DNA of 30,490 nt, from positions 1 to 30,490 of the forward strand of contig JAEZOA010000093.1 of the NCBI GenBank assembly GCA_023441625.1, written 5' to 3'. The stretch is from Bacillota bacterium. Lineage in GTDB: Bacteria; Bacillota; Clostridia; Acetivibrionales; DSM-1351. Made by a program: the position numbers and the translations under genes. The notes under the pieces were generated by a model. The model had not been told where the DNA came from, did not search any database, and worked only from the letters and a program-made list of their open reading frames with translations. Positions within the stretch are counted from its first letter, which is position 1. Every line of letters begins with the position of its first letter. Positions 14,445 to 23,084 of this stretch are shown piece after piece.

Positions 14445-15632
14445 TTAAGGTTTGTATTTTGCTTTAATTGATGCAACGTCATAGTTATCAGCATCAGCTT
14501 CAATTGCTTTTCTATCCCAAGTACCATCTATAAATTCGTTTGTATATACCTTATCAAGAGGAATAGAGGCCTTGATAGCTTTTGATTCAACAGTTGAATC
14601 CATAACTAAATTCCACTTGTCTTCAAAAGACATACCAATGTTCTCAAGCATTTTTGCTTCATCTGCGCCACCCTCAGGTCCAAACATTTGATATGCTCGG
14701 CCCTTCTGTACATACACAGCAGCATTCCATGAGATGTCAATTGCGGGGAACTGTTTACAAACAACAGCAGCGGCAGCTTCAGGATTATATCTTGTAAAAT
14801 ACATGCCCTTTGCAAGACCACGTAAGAATCCCTTTACAACCTCAGGTTCATTATTTATAAGATTAGTATTTGTAATTATTGGGTTAGAGCAGGTCTTCAG
14901 AACATCATTGCCATCAATATAATCAAAGTTAAAGCCTTGACCCATTAGCTGCCAAGCTTCACCTGGCCAAGAGAATAGCATATCAAGTTTGCCTTCTGAA
15001 ACTTGAATATAACGGTTTTCACCAGCTACAACAAATTCAAGGTCTTCTTTTGGATCAACACCTGCAGCAATAATTGTTGGAGTAACAAGCATTTCCCAAG
15101 CAGCGTCACCAAGAGCTACTGTGAGCTTCTTTCCATATTTCTTCTTAGCATCCTTCATATCTTCCCAGCTCTTGATTTTACTATCCTTTAGTGTACACAT
15201 TCCCCATATGTTAATGGCATCGTAAGCTGAAACGACTTTAATATCTAGGCCTTCCTCTATTCCAGCAAGAACAAAGGATGTTCCCGGTGCCGCAAAGTCT
15301 GCATTACCTGTCGCAACCATCTTTATGTCGGTTGTTCCAAAGGACTGTTCCATCGTTACATCCAGGCCTTCTTCTTCAAAGTACCCAAGATTTTTAGCTA
15401 CCCAAAATGGGGTATCTTCTAGAACTTCAATTGTTCTTGGGAATACCATCTTGACCTTGCGAAGTTCTTTTTTAGCAGTAGAATTGTCAGTAGAAGCAGT
15501 AGAAGCAGTAGAAGCACTTGTTTCAGTTTTAGTTACAGTGGTGGATTCGGTTGCTGCTTTGTCGGCACCACAACCCGCCAAGGTACCAATTGTAAAAATT
15601 ACAGCTAACATGATTGATAAAATTCTTTTCAT
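14445..15632 (-). CDS. ABC transporter substrate-binding lipoprotein, NMT1/THI5 (SsuA/ThiY)-like
   Basis: Extracytoplasmic receptor of 395 residues. The lipobox LAGC gives lipidation at C21, followed by a Ser/Thr/Ala-rich linker coded partly by three 9-bp repeats (15488-15514). The mature domain has ARTIEVLE-like PRTIEVLEDTPFWVAKNLGYFEEEGLDV, then ATGNADFAAPG, typical of the NMT1/THI5 fold that binds thiamine precursors, sulfonates, nitrate or riboflavin. I start at the ATG at 15632, which has AGGAGG 7 bases upstream; the longer frame from 15680 has none. It is separated from its permeases and ATPases by three enzyme genes. No second SBP is present although there are two permeases and two ATPases. 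Confidence 0.9.
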   Translation of the reverse strand: MKRILSIMLAVIFTIGTLAGCGADKAATESTTVTKTETSASTASTASTDNSTAKKELRKVKMVFPRTIEVLEDTPFWVAKNLGYFEEEGLDVTMEQSFGTTDIKMVATGNADFAAPGTSFVLAGIEEGLDIKVVSAYDAINIWGMCTLKDSKIKSWEDMKDAKKKYGKKLTVALGDAAWEMLVTPTIIAAGVDPKEDLEFVVAGENRYIQVSEGKLDMLFSWPGEAWQLMGQGFNFDYIDGNDVLKTCSNPIITNTNLINNEPEVVKGFLRGLAKGMYFTRYNPEAAAAVVCKQFPAIDISWNAAVYVQKGRAYQMFGPEGGADEAKMLENIGMSFEDKWNLVMDSTVESKAIKASIPLDKVYTNEFIDGTWDRKAIEADADNYDVASIKAKYKP

Positions 15633-15660
15633 ACTACATCCTCCTTTTTTTATTTTTAAC

Positions 15661-15682
15661 ATATGAAACCTGCGTTTCATAT
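15661..15682. promoter_or_regulatory. Perfect palindrome immediately upstream of the SBP gene
   Basis: ATATGAAAC (15661-15669) and GTTTCATAT (15674-15682) form a perfect 9-bp stem with loop CTGC, placed about 15 bases upstream of the SBP Shine-Dalgarno. It could be an operator (compare TATGA...TCATA at deoR) or an RNA hairpin that protects the 5' end of SBP mRNA. Confidence 0.5.
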
Positions 15683-15693
15683 AAGTTAAACCG

Positions 15694-17202
15694 TTATGTA
15701 CTGAACATACCCTGAAGATCCTTGAATAGTTTCATGTAATTTAAATACATTTTCTGATATAATTCTGAATTTGAAGAATTTGGTTTGTATACCTTTTTAA
15801 TCTTAATCATTTTGTTACACGCTTCGTCGAGGCTATCAAATGTCCCTATTGCCTTACCGGCCAATATTGCTGCTCCGAGACAGGCAGCCTCTTTGGTATC
15901 CATAACAACCAATTCTTTTTGAGTAATATCAGCTATTATAGAGTTCCAAATATCACTTTTAGAGCCGCCTCCGAGTGAACGTATTTGATTGACCTCTATA
16001 CCCATTTGTTCAATAACTTCAATATTCCTACGGATAATATAGCCCACAGCTTCCATAATTGCACGAATAAAATGCATTTTCTTATGCTTCATTGTGAATC
16101 CATAGTACACACCCTTTGCATTTGCATTCATGTCAGGTGCCATTGAACCATTAAGGTGAGGTAACATTATAAGCCCATCGCAACCCGGTTCTACAAGAGT
16201 CGCTGCTTTTGATAAGATATCATACGAGCTTTCTCCAATAAGCTCGGACATCACTGTTTCATTTTGACAAAATACATCTCTAAACCAGCGCAGTGTCATG
16301 CCACCTGTTGTAAATGTGTGCAGCATATATGTATCAGGAACTGCAAAATAATGTACAGGCATCATGCGCACTGGATCATAGGTCAATTTTTCAACAGGTA
16401 CACAAACCGCAAGAGCTGCTCCAATATTCTCAGAGAATATCCCTGGAGAAATGTTACCAACTCCAATTGCTCCAGCCACCTGATCCAAACAGCCCGTACA
16501 CACCACAGCCTCTGGAGATATACCAAACTCGTTTGCGAAGCCTGGTAAAACCTTCCCAACCGCTTCACCTGATTCACAAACTTGTGGTAGATAACTTTCA
16601 TCTATTCCAATAGTGTCCAGCATTTCAGTCCAATATTTTTTTGAAGTTATATCCCAGTATTCAGTAGAGGTCAGCAGTGATCCTTCAGATATAAACTTAC
16701 CTGTCATGCGTGCAATTAAGTAATCTTCAATTAAGAGAATCTTTTTAGTTTTAGCAAATACTTCTGGCTCGTTATTTTTTACCCAAAGTACCTTGGCTGC
16801 CGGCCAACATGATTCAAAACTAACCTGTCCAGTGACTCTATAACATGTCTCATCACCAAATTTGTTTCTCAGAAGCTCTGCTTCATTTATAGCTCTATTG
16901 TCCATCCATACGATGGCATTTCTTAATGGCATACCTTTATCATCTACGAAAAATAGTGTTTCACCCTGTGCAGAAAACCCAATCGCTTTAATATTCATTA
17001 AATCAGCCTTTGTTTTTATTTCACAAAGGGCAATTTTAAGTGAATCAAAATAAATCTCAGGGTCTGCTTCAACCCAATTTGTTTTTGGAGTTATTAAGGA
17101 ATACTCTACCGTAGAATCAGCTATTAGTTTGCCTTCGAAATCAAATATAGCCGTCTTTAAAGCAGTAGTACCCAAGTCAATACTTAAAATAAGGTTATTC
17201 AT
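15694..17202 (-). CDS. FGGY-family carbohydrate kinase, xylulokinase-like (second of two)
   Basis: Sugar kinase of 502 residues. SIDLGTTALKTAIFD forms the first phosphate loop, VWMDNRA near 102 is the sugar-side motif, VCTGCLDQVAGAIGVG near 255 holds the catalytic Asp, and LGGGSKSDIWNSIIADI near 413 is the C-terminal FGGY signature. The pattern is nearest to XylB-type kinases acting on ketoses, but specificity is not fixed. The ATG at 17202 follows AGGAG. It lies between the cupin and SBP genes. The second FGGY kinase at 10654-12162 is clearly divergent, so this is not a recent duplication. Confidence 0.87.
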   Translation of the reverse strand: MNNLILSIDLGTTALKTAIFDFEGKLIADSTVEYSLITPKTNWVEADPEIYFDSLKIALCEIKTKADLMNIKAIGFSAQGETLFFVDDKGMPLRNAIVWMDNRAINEAELLRNKFGDETCYRVTGQVSFESCWPAAKVLWVKNNEPEVFAKTKKILLIEDYLIARMTGKFISEGSLLTSTEYWDITSKKYWTEMLDTIGIDESYLPQVCESGEAVGKVLPGFANEFGISPEAVVCTGCLDQVAGAIGVGNISPGIFSENIGAALAVCVPVEKLTYDPVRMMPVHYFAVPDTYMLHTFTTGGMTLRWFRDVFCQNETVMSELIGESSYDILSKAATLVEPGCDGLIMLPHLNGSMAPDMNANAKGVYYGFTMKHKKMHFIRAIMEAVGYIIRRNIEVIEQMGIEVNQIRSLGGGSKSDIWNSIIADITQKELVVMDTKEAACLGAAILAGKAIGTFDSLDEACNKMIKIKKVYKPNSSNSELYQKMYLNYMKLFKDLQGMFST

Positions 17203-17224
17203 ATATAGTATCTCCTATCAAGTA

Positions 17225-17572
17225 TTATGGATGAGGAGCGCAAGCCCATATAATTATTGCTTTTTCATCCCACATATTGAACAGTTTGTGTCCAACTCCC
17301 TGCGGTATGAGAAGAGCTTGTCCCTTTTCTAATTCATGGTATTTATCATGCTCCGGAAAGTAGCAAAGAACATGTCCCTGCATACAAAAAAACACTTCAT
17401 CTGCTTCCGAATGACCAGGATCAAGCGAACCTATCTTTCCTGGTGCAAGTTCACTCATACCAAACATCAGCCTATCTGTTCTAAAATACTCACGACATAG
17501 TTCTTCTCCATCCATAAATACTTTAGCTTGTTGTGGTCCCTTAATAATTCCTTCGATAATTTTATGTTCCAT
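17225..17572 (-). CDS. Small cupin-domain protein
   Basis: Single-cupin protein of 115 residues. Motif 1 is degenerate but recognisable (PGHSEADEVFFCMQG). Motif 2, GQALLIPQGVGHKLFN, matches the consensus with its metal His. Small cupins in sugar operons often act as isomerases or epimerases, or in sensing; no specific reaction can be assigned. The frame is open to 17608, which would overlap the M20 gene, but the ATG at 17572 has AGGAG about 10 bases upstream and starts 14 bases after the M20 stop. Position between M20 and xylulokinase suggests a step before phosphorylation. Confidence 0.8.
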   Translation of the reverse strand: MEHKIIEGIIKGPQQAKVFMDGEELCREYFRTDRLMFGMSELAPGKIGSLDPGHSEADEVFFCMQGHVLCYFPEHDKYHELEKGQALLIPQGVGHKLFNMWDEKAIIIWACAPHP

Positions 17573-17586
17573 ATCACACGACTCTC

Positions 17587-18909
17587 CTATTCCTCTACCC
17601 CACACCAATCCATAACAAATGCGGCATAAATTTTAGTTGCATTAATCAAGTCATCAACATATATGAATTCATTGTCACCATGGACTGAGTTACTAATGGA
17701 ACCTGGTCCAAGAATAACAGATGTAATTCCCAGCTTGTTCATATAGTATGCATCGCAAACGGCTTTAAATCCAGATATAATTGCGTTTTCACCCATCGTT
17801 TGTCTTACTGAATCCTTGAGTTGCACAACACCAGGATGCTTCTCATCCACACAGAATCCAGGCCAGTCCTGAATAATAGGAGCTTCTACTACAGGTGCAT
17901 GCTCACGAAGCCAATCATCAGTTGAAGCAATTGCTGCAACACCTCTGCGGATTTCATCAAGAAGGTCATCCCTGCTTACCAATTGATCTGGATACCAAAC
18001 ACCAAAGGTATATTCCATCCTTGAAGGGACTGTTCCAAGATACTCGCCGCCTTTAATTTCTGAAGGGTTTATAGTGAAAACACCAACACCCTGCTTATCA
18101 TGAGATGGTTTGCCACCACAGCCCATTACGGGGTCGCGATAGCGGTGATTCCATTCATTCTCTAGACGGAAAATATAATCAATAAAAGGTAGTGACTTGC
18201 GGAAGGCATCAACTGCAACATCATTTCCACTTGGAAGGCCGCTACTTTGTGGATAAAGCATCTGATTACGCGCAGATATATGAACACCCTTGCCCTCAAT
18301 TATAAGTTTGAAGAATACCAAAGCAGATGAAGCAATGTGCACTTCAAGATCCGTCGGTTCACAGCATATAGCAAAATCTGCAGTATAACCGCTATTTATA
18401 ACTTTAGATGATCCTAAAGTCTCGGAAGATTGACTTTCCTCACCGACTACGCTATGAAGCATAACATCGCCCTTAAGCTTCAAGCCACAATCCTTGATTG
18501 CCTTTAGCGCAAAGTAAGCGCCTGCAATACCACCCTTCATATCGCTTGTGCCTCTTCCATAGACCTTACCATCCTTTTGAATCGGTTCATATGGGTTACA
18601 AAGCCATCTTTCTGGAAAAGCAACTGGTACAACATCACAATGTCCATTAAATATAATCGATTTTCCTCCACCAGTTCCCTTTCGTAACCCTACAACATTA
18701 GGACGTTGTTTCTCTTGGTCAAACGCAAGAACCTTCACTTCATCAAAGCCCTCATCTCGAAGAGTTTGAGCAAAATAATCTTGCATTAACTTTTCATTAC
18801 CACTGTCTCCGAAGTTTTCAGAAGGCCTTTTTACCAACTCCATCATATAATCCACGACTTGTTGCTTATTTTTTTCTATATAAGCTAGCACCTCTTGTTT
18901 TCTATCCAT
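17587..18909 (-). CDS. M20-family metallohydrolase (ArgE/DapE/YlmB-like)
   Basis: Zn-dependent amidohydrolase of 440 residues. Metal and catalytic residues are in NGHCDVVP (His, Asp), GRGTSDMKGG (Asp), VVGEES (catalytic and metal Glu), CEPTD (Glu) and SNSVHGDNE (C-terminal His). Relatives deacylate acetylornithine, succinyl-diaminopimelate, dipeptides, or, in the case of YlmB, formylaminopyrimidine brought in by the NMT1-type ThiXYZ importer. Pairing with an NMT1-type importer here gives a plausible precedent for removal of an N-acyl group from the imported compound. GGAGG lies 8 bases before the ATG. It is downstream of the first permease gene by 29 bases. Confidence 0.88.
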   Translation of the reverse strand: MDRKQEVLAYIEKNKQQVVDYMMELVKRPSENFGDSGNEKLMQDYFAQTLRDEGFDEVKVLAFDQEKQRPNVVGLRKGTGGGKSIIFNGHCDVVPVAFPERWLCNPYEPIQKDGKVYGRGTSDMKGGIAGAYFALKAIKDCGLKLKGDVMLHSVVGEESQSSETLGSSKVINSGYTADFAICCEPTDLEVHIASSALVFFKLIIEGKGVHISARNQMLYPQSSGLPSGNDVAVDAFRKSLPFIDYIFRLENEWNHRYRDPVMGCGGKPSHDKQGVGVFTINPSEIKGGEYLGTVPSRMEYTFGVWYPDQLVSRDDLLDEIRRGVAAIASTDDWLREHAPVVEAPIIQDWPGFCVDEKHPGVVQLKDSVRQTMGENAIISGFKAVCDAYYMNKLGITSVILGPGSISNSVHGDNEFIYVDDLINATKIYAAFVMDWCGVEE

Positions 18910-18938
18910 ATATTATTCCTCCATTGTTTGTTAAGCGG

Positions 18939-19697
18939 CTATATCTTCCATGATATTACCTTCTTCTCCACAAAAGATATAATTCCATACATGGCTAAAC
19001 CAATAATTGTTACATAGAATATACATGCAAAGGATTCTGTTGTTTTTAGAAATTGTGAATACTTTATTATTTGACTTCCTAAGCCCGTATTTCCGCCTAC
19101 ATACTCTGCACTAATACAGGCAGTTGTGGCAAATATGGATGCCAGCCTTATCCCTGTAAAAACGTCAGGTAATGCAGTTGGCAAAATCGAATGTACGAAT
19201 GCTTGTATTCTGGTAGCACCCAATGACTTCATTAGCTCTCCCCTGATTACAGGAACATTTATAAACCCGGTACATGCGTTCATATTTACTATGGCATACG
19301 CTTGTATTATAACTGTAACTATACGGACTTCAATTCCATAACCCATCCATAACATGAGCAGAGGCACCAAAGTTATCAACGGCGTGGTGACAAGGAATAA
19401 AATATATGGAGTTACTGCTGCATTGAGTAGTTTGAAATTCGTTACCATAGCAGCAACAAATAATCCTACAGGTACCGCTAATATGAAACCTATGAACACT
19501 GTCTGTGCTGTCATTATAATGTGAGGCCAGAGTTCACCTATGTTTTTAATCATGGACTGAAAGATTGCAGTCGGTGCAGGAAATAGCCACTTAGGAATAT
19601 CCATTATCCTTACCACTGCCTCCCATATTCCAAAAATCAGCAAAAACAATGTTAACGGTGCTACAATACTTATTATTTTATTTTTAGATTTTGACAA
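18939..19697 (-). CDS. ABC transporter permease 1 (SsuC/TauC-like)
   Basis: Binding-protein-dependent transport permease of 252 residues with about six membrane segments. The EAA loop that contacts the ATPase is ELMKSLGATRIQAFVHSILPTALPD near 155-180. The N-terminal region with FPAPTAIFQSM is typical of nitrate/sulfonate/thiamine-precursor permeases. It starts with TTG at 19697, with GGGAGG 8 bases upstream. It differs clearly from permease 2 (20553-21356), although both share ITLVPLLMLW-like and FTGI motifs, so the two probably form a heterodimeric channel. Confidence 0.92.
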   Translation of the reverse strand: MSKSKNKIISIVAPLTLFLLIFGIWEAVVRIMDIPKWLFPAPTAIFQSMIKNIGELWPHIIMTAQTVFIGFILAVPVGLFVAAMVTNFKLLNAAVTPYILFLVTTPLITLVPLLMLWMGYGIEVRIVTVIIQAYAIVNMNACTGFINVPVIRGELMKSLGATRIQAFVHSILPTALPDVFTGIRLASIFATTACISAEYVGGNTGLGSQIIKYSQFLKTTESFACIFYVTIIGLAMYGIISFVEKKVISWKI

Positions 19698-19712
19698 TTG
19701 TGTTACCTCCCA

Positions 19713-20513
19713 TCACTTAATCTTACTTAAATCGATTTCGCCGATTAAATTTGTAAGATTTGCTTCATACTCGATAAATTTAGGATTTGTTATCAAATTT
19801 AAGCCACGAGGTCTCGGCAGATCAATATCCACTACAGAAACCAACCTTCCTGGATTTGTCCCCATTACATATACTCTAGAGGATAGAAGTATGGCTTCCT
19901 CAACACTATGAGTTATAAATATTATTGTTTTTTGTGTTTGCTTCCAAATATCAAGAAGCTCCAAATCGAGTTGTTCTCGTGTCATTTCATCAAGAGAACC
20001 GAAAGGCTCATCCATTAAAAGTATTTCAGGATCATGAACCATTGCCCTGATAACGCCAGCTCTTTGAGCCATACCACCAGAAATTTCGATCGGATAAGCA
20101 TTAGCATACTTTGTTAGACCAACCATATCGATAAGCTGATCCACCCTTTTCTCCCATTTCTCTCCCTTTAACCCAAATATCTTAAGTGGTAGCGCCACAT
20201 TTTGACGTACCGTATACCATGGTAACAAATTAGCCTGTTGAAATATGAAACCCATTTTTTTCAATGTCTCGCTTGGCATTTTCTTTTTATTGCTTACCTT
20301 AACCCCATCTATGTATATAGAACCCGAGGTAGGTTTGATTATACCATCCAACATACGAATCAGTGTTGATTTTCCACATCCCGATGGTCCAATTATAGAA
20401 ATAAATTCTCCAGCCTGCATTTCCATCATAAAATCTTTAACTGCAACAGTAGTTTGTCTGCGTGTTTCAAATACTTTTGAAATATTATCAAACTTTATTT
20501 TCTTCGTCTGCAA
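19713..20513 (-). CDS. ABC transporter ATPase 1, catalytically complete
   Basis: Nucleotide-binding subunit of 266 residues, SsuB/TauB-like. Walker A is GPSGCGKST (42-50), Q-loop FIFQQ (Q92), signature ISGGMAQ (144-150), Walker B LLMDEP with catalytic E169, D-loop SLD, and switch His H202 in ITHSVEEA. All catalytic residues are present. The best start is TTG at 20513 with GGGAGG 7 bases upstream; in-frame ATG at 20531 has no site. It should pair with ATPase 2 (21369-22160), which lacks the Glu and His, to make one complete and one degenerate ATP site. Confidence 0.92.
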   Translation of the reverse strand: MQTKKIKFDNISKVFETRRQTTVAVKDFMMEMQAGEFISIIGPSGCGKSTLIRMLDGIIKPTSGSIYIDGVKVSNKKKMPSETLKKMGFIFQQANLLPWYTVRQNVALPLKIFGLKGEKWEKRVDQLIDMVGLTKYANAYPIEISGGMAQRAGVIRAMVHDPEILLMDEPFGSLDEMTREQLDLELLDIWKQTQKTIIFITHSVEEAILLSSRVYVMGTNPGRLVSVVDIDLPRPRGLNLITNPKFIEYEANLTNLIGEIDLSKIK

Positions 20514-20552
20514 AAGAGTACCTCCCTTCATATTCAATCATTGTTATTAAGG

Positions 20553-21356
20553 CTAGTTTTTCCATAATACTACACGTTTTTCAATGTAACTTACTAACGT
20601 ATAAAGCGTAATGCCTATAATACCAATGATAAGTATGCAGCCATAAGTTAGCTCTGTCATATTGTACTTTGTGTATTGGATAATTCTAAAGCCCATCCCG
20701 ACTGTTCCAGCAACAAAGTCTGCACTTATAGCTCCTATAATAGAAAATATACATCCTAGCTTTATTCCTGTGAAAACCTGCGGCATCGCATTCATAAAGG
20801 TAATTTTCGTAAACGCTTGTAATTTAGTCGCACCCACTGATTTAGCAAGTTCCAGCTTGTCAGTTTCAACGTTAGTAAATCCAGTTAACGTATTCAAGGT
20901 TATTATTGGGGTTGCTTGGATTATTACAACAATCATTCTTACGTTGGGATCAGTACCCAACCAAAGCATTAAAAGAGGAATAAGTGTAATCATAGGTGTT
21001 ATTACCAGCCAAATTACGACGGGAGTTACTGACTTAACCAAAATATTAAACTGAGAAAATAACGCTGCTAAACCTAGTCCCAGTGAAGTTGCAATTAATA
21101 ATCCTATACCAATTACTTTAAAAGTAAATAAAAAATGCGGCAGAAGATCAGTTGGAAATTTTGTAGCTGTCTGATAAATAATATCCGTTGGTGGCGGAAG
21201 AATAAATCTTGATATGCCAGAAGTCCGTGCTATTACTTCCAATCCAATAAACAAGACTACAAAAACAGTTATAGGCGCTATGTAGTTCATTAAATCAACT
21301 TCTTTTTTCATCTTTCTTTTTTTAATAATGTTTGGTGCAACAGAATTTGTTTTCAA
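20553..21356 (-). CDS. ABC transporter permease 2 (SsuC/TauC-like)
   Basis: Second inner-membrane permease, 267 residues, about six membrane segments. The EAA loop is LELAKSVGATKLQAFTKITFMNAMPQ near 168-192, slightly off consensus at the distal LP (MP). The start is TTG at 21356 behind AGGAGGAGGA. It sits between the two ATPase genes, in the order ATPase 2, permease 2, ATPase 1, permease 1. That alternation, with only one SBP gene in the locus, favours one heterotetrameric importer over two independent transporters. Confidence 0.92.
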   Translation of the reverse strand: MKTNSVAPNIIKKRKMKKEVDLMNYIAPITVFVVLFIGLEVIARTSGISRFILPPPTDIIYQTATKFPTDLLPHFLFTFKVIGIGLLIATSLGLGLAALFSQFNILVKSVTPVVIWLVITPMITLIPLLMLWLGTDPNVRMIVVIIQATPIITLNTLTGFTNVETDKLELAKSVGATKLQAFTKITFMNAMPQVFTGIKLGCIFSIIGAISADFVAGTVGMGFRIIQYTKYNMTELTYGCILIIGIIGITLYTLVSYIEKRVVLWKN

Positions 21357-21368
21357 AGTATCCTCCTC

Positions 21369-22160
21369 CTATTTAAATGTCGTTCTTACAATCTCATTTA
21401 AACTACTTCTAAGTTCTTGAAAACGAGTATTATGTACAATGTCCGAATTACGTTGTTCCAAAGGTATATCAACCTTGATTTCATGCGAGATAGAAACTGG
21501 CGATTGCGAAAAGATAAATATTCTGTTTGCTAAAAGAATGGCTTCATCTACATTATTTGTGACCATAATGATTGTTTTTTGCGTTTTTTTCCAGATGTTG
21601 AGTATTTCAAATGATAACATTCTTCTTGTTATGGCATCGAGCGCACCTAGTGGCTGGTCAAGTATCAGTATTTCAGGGTCATGCACAAGAGCTCTTGCGA
21701 TACCTACCCTCTGCTTCATACCACCTGACAGCTCATGGGGATAAACCGACTTGTAACCCAAAAGTCCTACTATGTCAAGCATTTCATCTATCCTTTTAGT
21801 CCAATCACTTCCCTGAAGCTTCATGGTTTCAAGCATAAACTTAAGATTTCCTTCAGCAGTCCTCCATTGTAGTAGATTGTTGTTTTGAAATACAAATCCA
21901 AACTTTCTGAGAACTTCCGGGGGTAATTCGCTACCATAATCAACATCGTCAAGAATAAGGTTTCCGCTAGTAGCAGGTATGATACCTCCCATAATTTTAA
22001 GGAATGTAGATTTTCCGCAGCCTGAATTGCCCAGGATTACAACCAATTCCTTATTCATAATATCCATACTAATGTTTCCGATAACGTCAAAACATTCAGA
22101 GCCCTTTTCATTTTCAAAGGATTTGTGAATATTTTTTGCACTGAATTTGATGTTTCCCAA
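21369..22160 (-). CDS. ABC transporter ATPase 2 with degenerate catalytic site
   Basis: Nucleotide-binding subunit of 263 residues. Walker A (GNSGCGKST, 44-52), Q-loop Q92 and signature LSGGMKQ (144-150) are intact. However, Walker B reads LILDQP: the catalytic glutamate is Gln at 169 (codon CAG). The switch histidine is Asn at 202 in MVTNNVDEA (codon AAT). Both changes were checked in the base sequence. It can bind ATP and give a good signature to ATPase 1 but should not hydrolyse at its own site. The start is TTG at 22160 with AAGGTGA 7 bases upstream; the frame opens at GTG 22187 without a site. It is the first ABC gene of the operon. Confidence 0.93.
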   Translation of the reverse strand: MGNIKFSAKNIHKSFENEKGSECFDVIGNISMDIMNKELVVILGNSGCGKSTFLKIMGGIIPATSGNLILDDVDYGSELPPEVLRKFGFVFQNNNLLQWRTAEGNLKFMLETMKLQGSDWTKRIDEMLDIVGLLGYKSVYPHELSGGMKQRVGIARALVHDPEILILDQPLGALDAITRRMLSFEILNIWKKTQKTIIMVTNNVDEAILLANRIFIFSQSPVSISHEIKVDIPLEQRNSDIVHNTRFQELRSSLNEIVRTTFK

Positions 22161-22199
22161 AATTCTATCACCTTCCCTTTCGTGCACTTTCTACATATT

Positions 22200-23084
22200 C
22201 TAAACTCTTCTCAATATCCTATCCATTGATGCAGATGTGTTATATATCATCTGATCGGTATACAACTTGTAAGTGGGACACATTTCAGCATTAGCCCATC
22301 CCTGATAGCCGATTTTCATGAATTCATCAACCACCTTTACCCAATCTACATCACCAGCCAACAAATCAACAAACCCCGCAAGTCCCTTAGCTTCACGTCT
22401 GAAATCCTTAAAATGAACCTTTTTTATCCGCGAACCCAATATTTTAATCCAGTGCTCAGGATATCCAAACAGCATCATGTTTCCAACATCTAAATATGCA
22501 CCTACCCATGGAGAATTTATCTCATCTATGAAATTTTTCATTTCTAGAGGTGAAAGCAAGAATTTGTTCCAGATATTTTCTATACCTATGAAAACTTTTT
22601 TTTGAGCTGCATAAGGTGCAAGTTCTATAAAAGCATCCTTCGCACGCATATAAGCGACATCATAGTCAATAACTTCACTGCCAGCAAAAAAATCGACTTC
22701 ATTTGCATCAGGCACTACATCTTCAGGTTTAAAATCAACACCAACGGTACCAGGACAAGCCAATATACAATCAACTTCAAGTAACGCAGCAACATCTAAT
22801 TGTCTTTTTACAAGTTGCTTGGCCTTACTCCGAATATCCTCTCGATTACTTGTTAATGAAAATTGCCAATATAATCCAGTAGCCAGACTGTTGATACTCA
22901 AGCCAATTTCTTTAGCTGTTTCACGAATCGCAATAATTTCCTCATCGGTACTGTTCATACTTAATGGACCTTTTGCAGAAAGTGCAAGTTCAATTCCTTC
23001 AAAACCTGCATCCTTGGCAATAGACATGCATTTTTCAATGCTGTAGCTTTGATCAAATGACCAAATGTTGATACCTTTTTTCAT
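22200..23084 (-). CDS. Xylose isomerase-like TIM-barrel sugar isomerase/epimerase or keto-glycoside lyase
   Basis: AP_endonuc_2/xylose-isomerase-like barrel of 294 residues from ATG 23084. Likely metal ligands are in GIENIW (Glu), AYLDVGNM (Asp), KKVHFKDF (His) and ANAEMCP (Glu), the pattern of IolE, UlaE and tagatose 3-epimerase relatives. Enzymes of this fold also eliminate 3-keto-glycosides made by Gfo/Idh oxidoreductases, and two Gfo/Idh genes are encoded divergently here. The start is uncertain: ATGs at 23084 and 23096 both lack a Shine-Dalgarno, and the frame is open to 23132. The KKGINIWSF N-terminus favours 23084. It is the first gene of the long leftward operon. Confidence 0.8.
   Translation of the reverse strand: MKKGINIWSFDQSYSIEKCMSIAKDAGFEGIELALSAKGPLSMNSTDEEIIAIRETAKEIGLSINSLATGLYWQFSLTSNREDIRSKAKQLVKRQLDVAALLEVDCILACPGTVGVDFKPEDVVPDANEVDFFAGSEVIDYDVAYMRAKDAFIELAPYAAQKKVFIGIENIWNKFLLSPLEMKNFIDEINSPWVGAYLDVGNMMLFGYPEHWIKILGSRIKKVHFKDFRREAKGLAGFVDLLAGDVDWVKVVDEFMKIGYQGWANAEMCPTYKLYTDQMIYNTSASMDRILRRV

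Noticed and set aside
15325..15666. Plus-strand 113-residue frame opposite the SBP gene
   Set aside because: It is antisense to the coding N-terminus of a clear lipoprotein; its hydrophobic repeats mirror the Ser/Thr/Ala linker codons.
20662..21054. Plus-strand 130-residue frame opposite permease 2
   Set aside because: Shadow of a membrane-protein gene; hydrophobic composition arises from the complementary codons, and no ribosome site is present.
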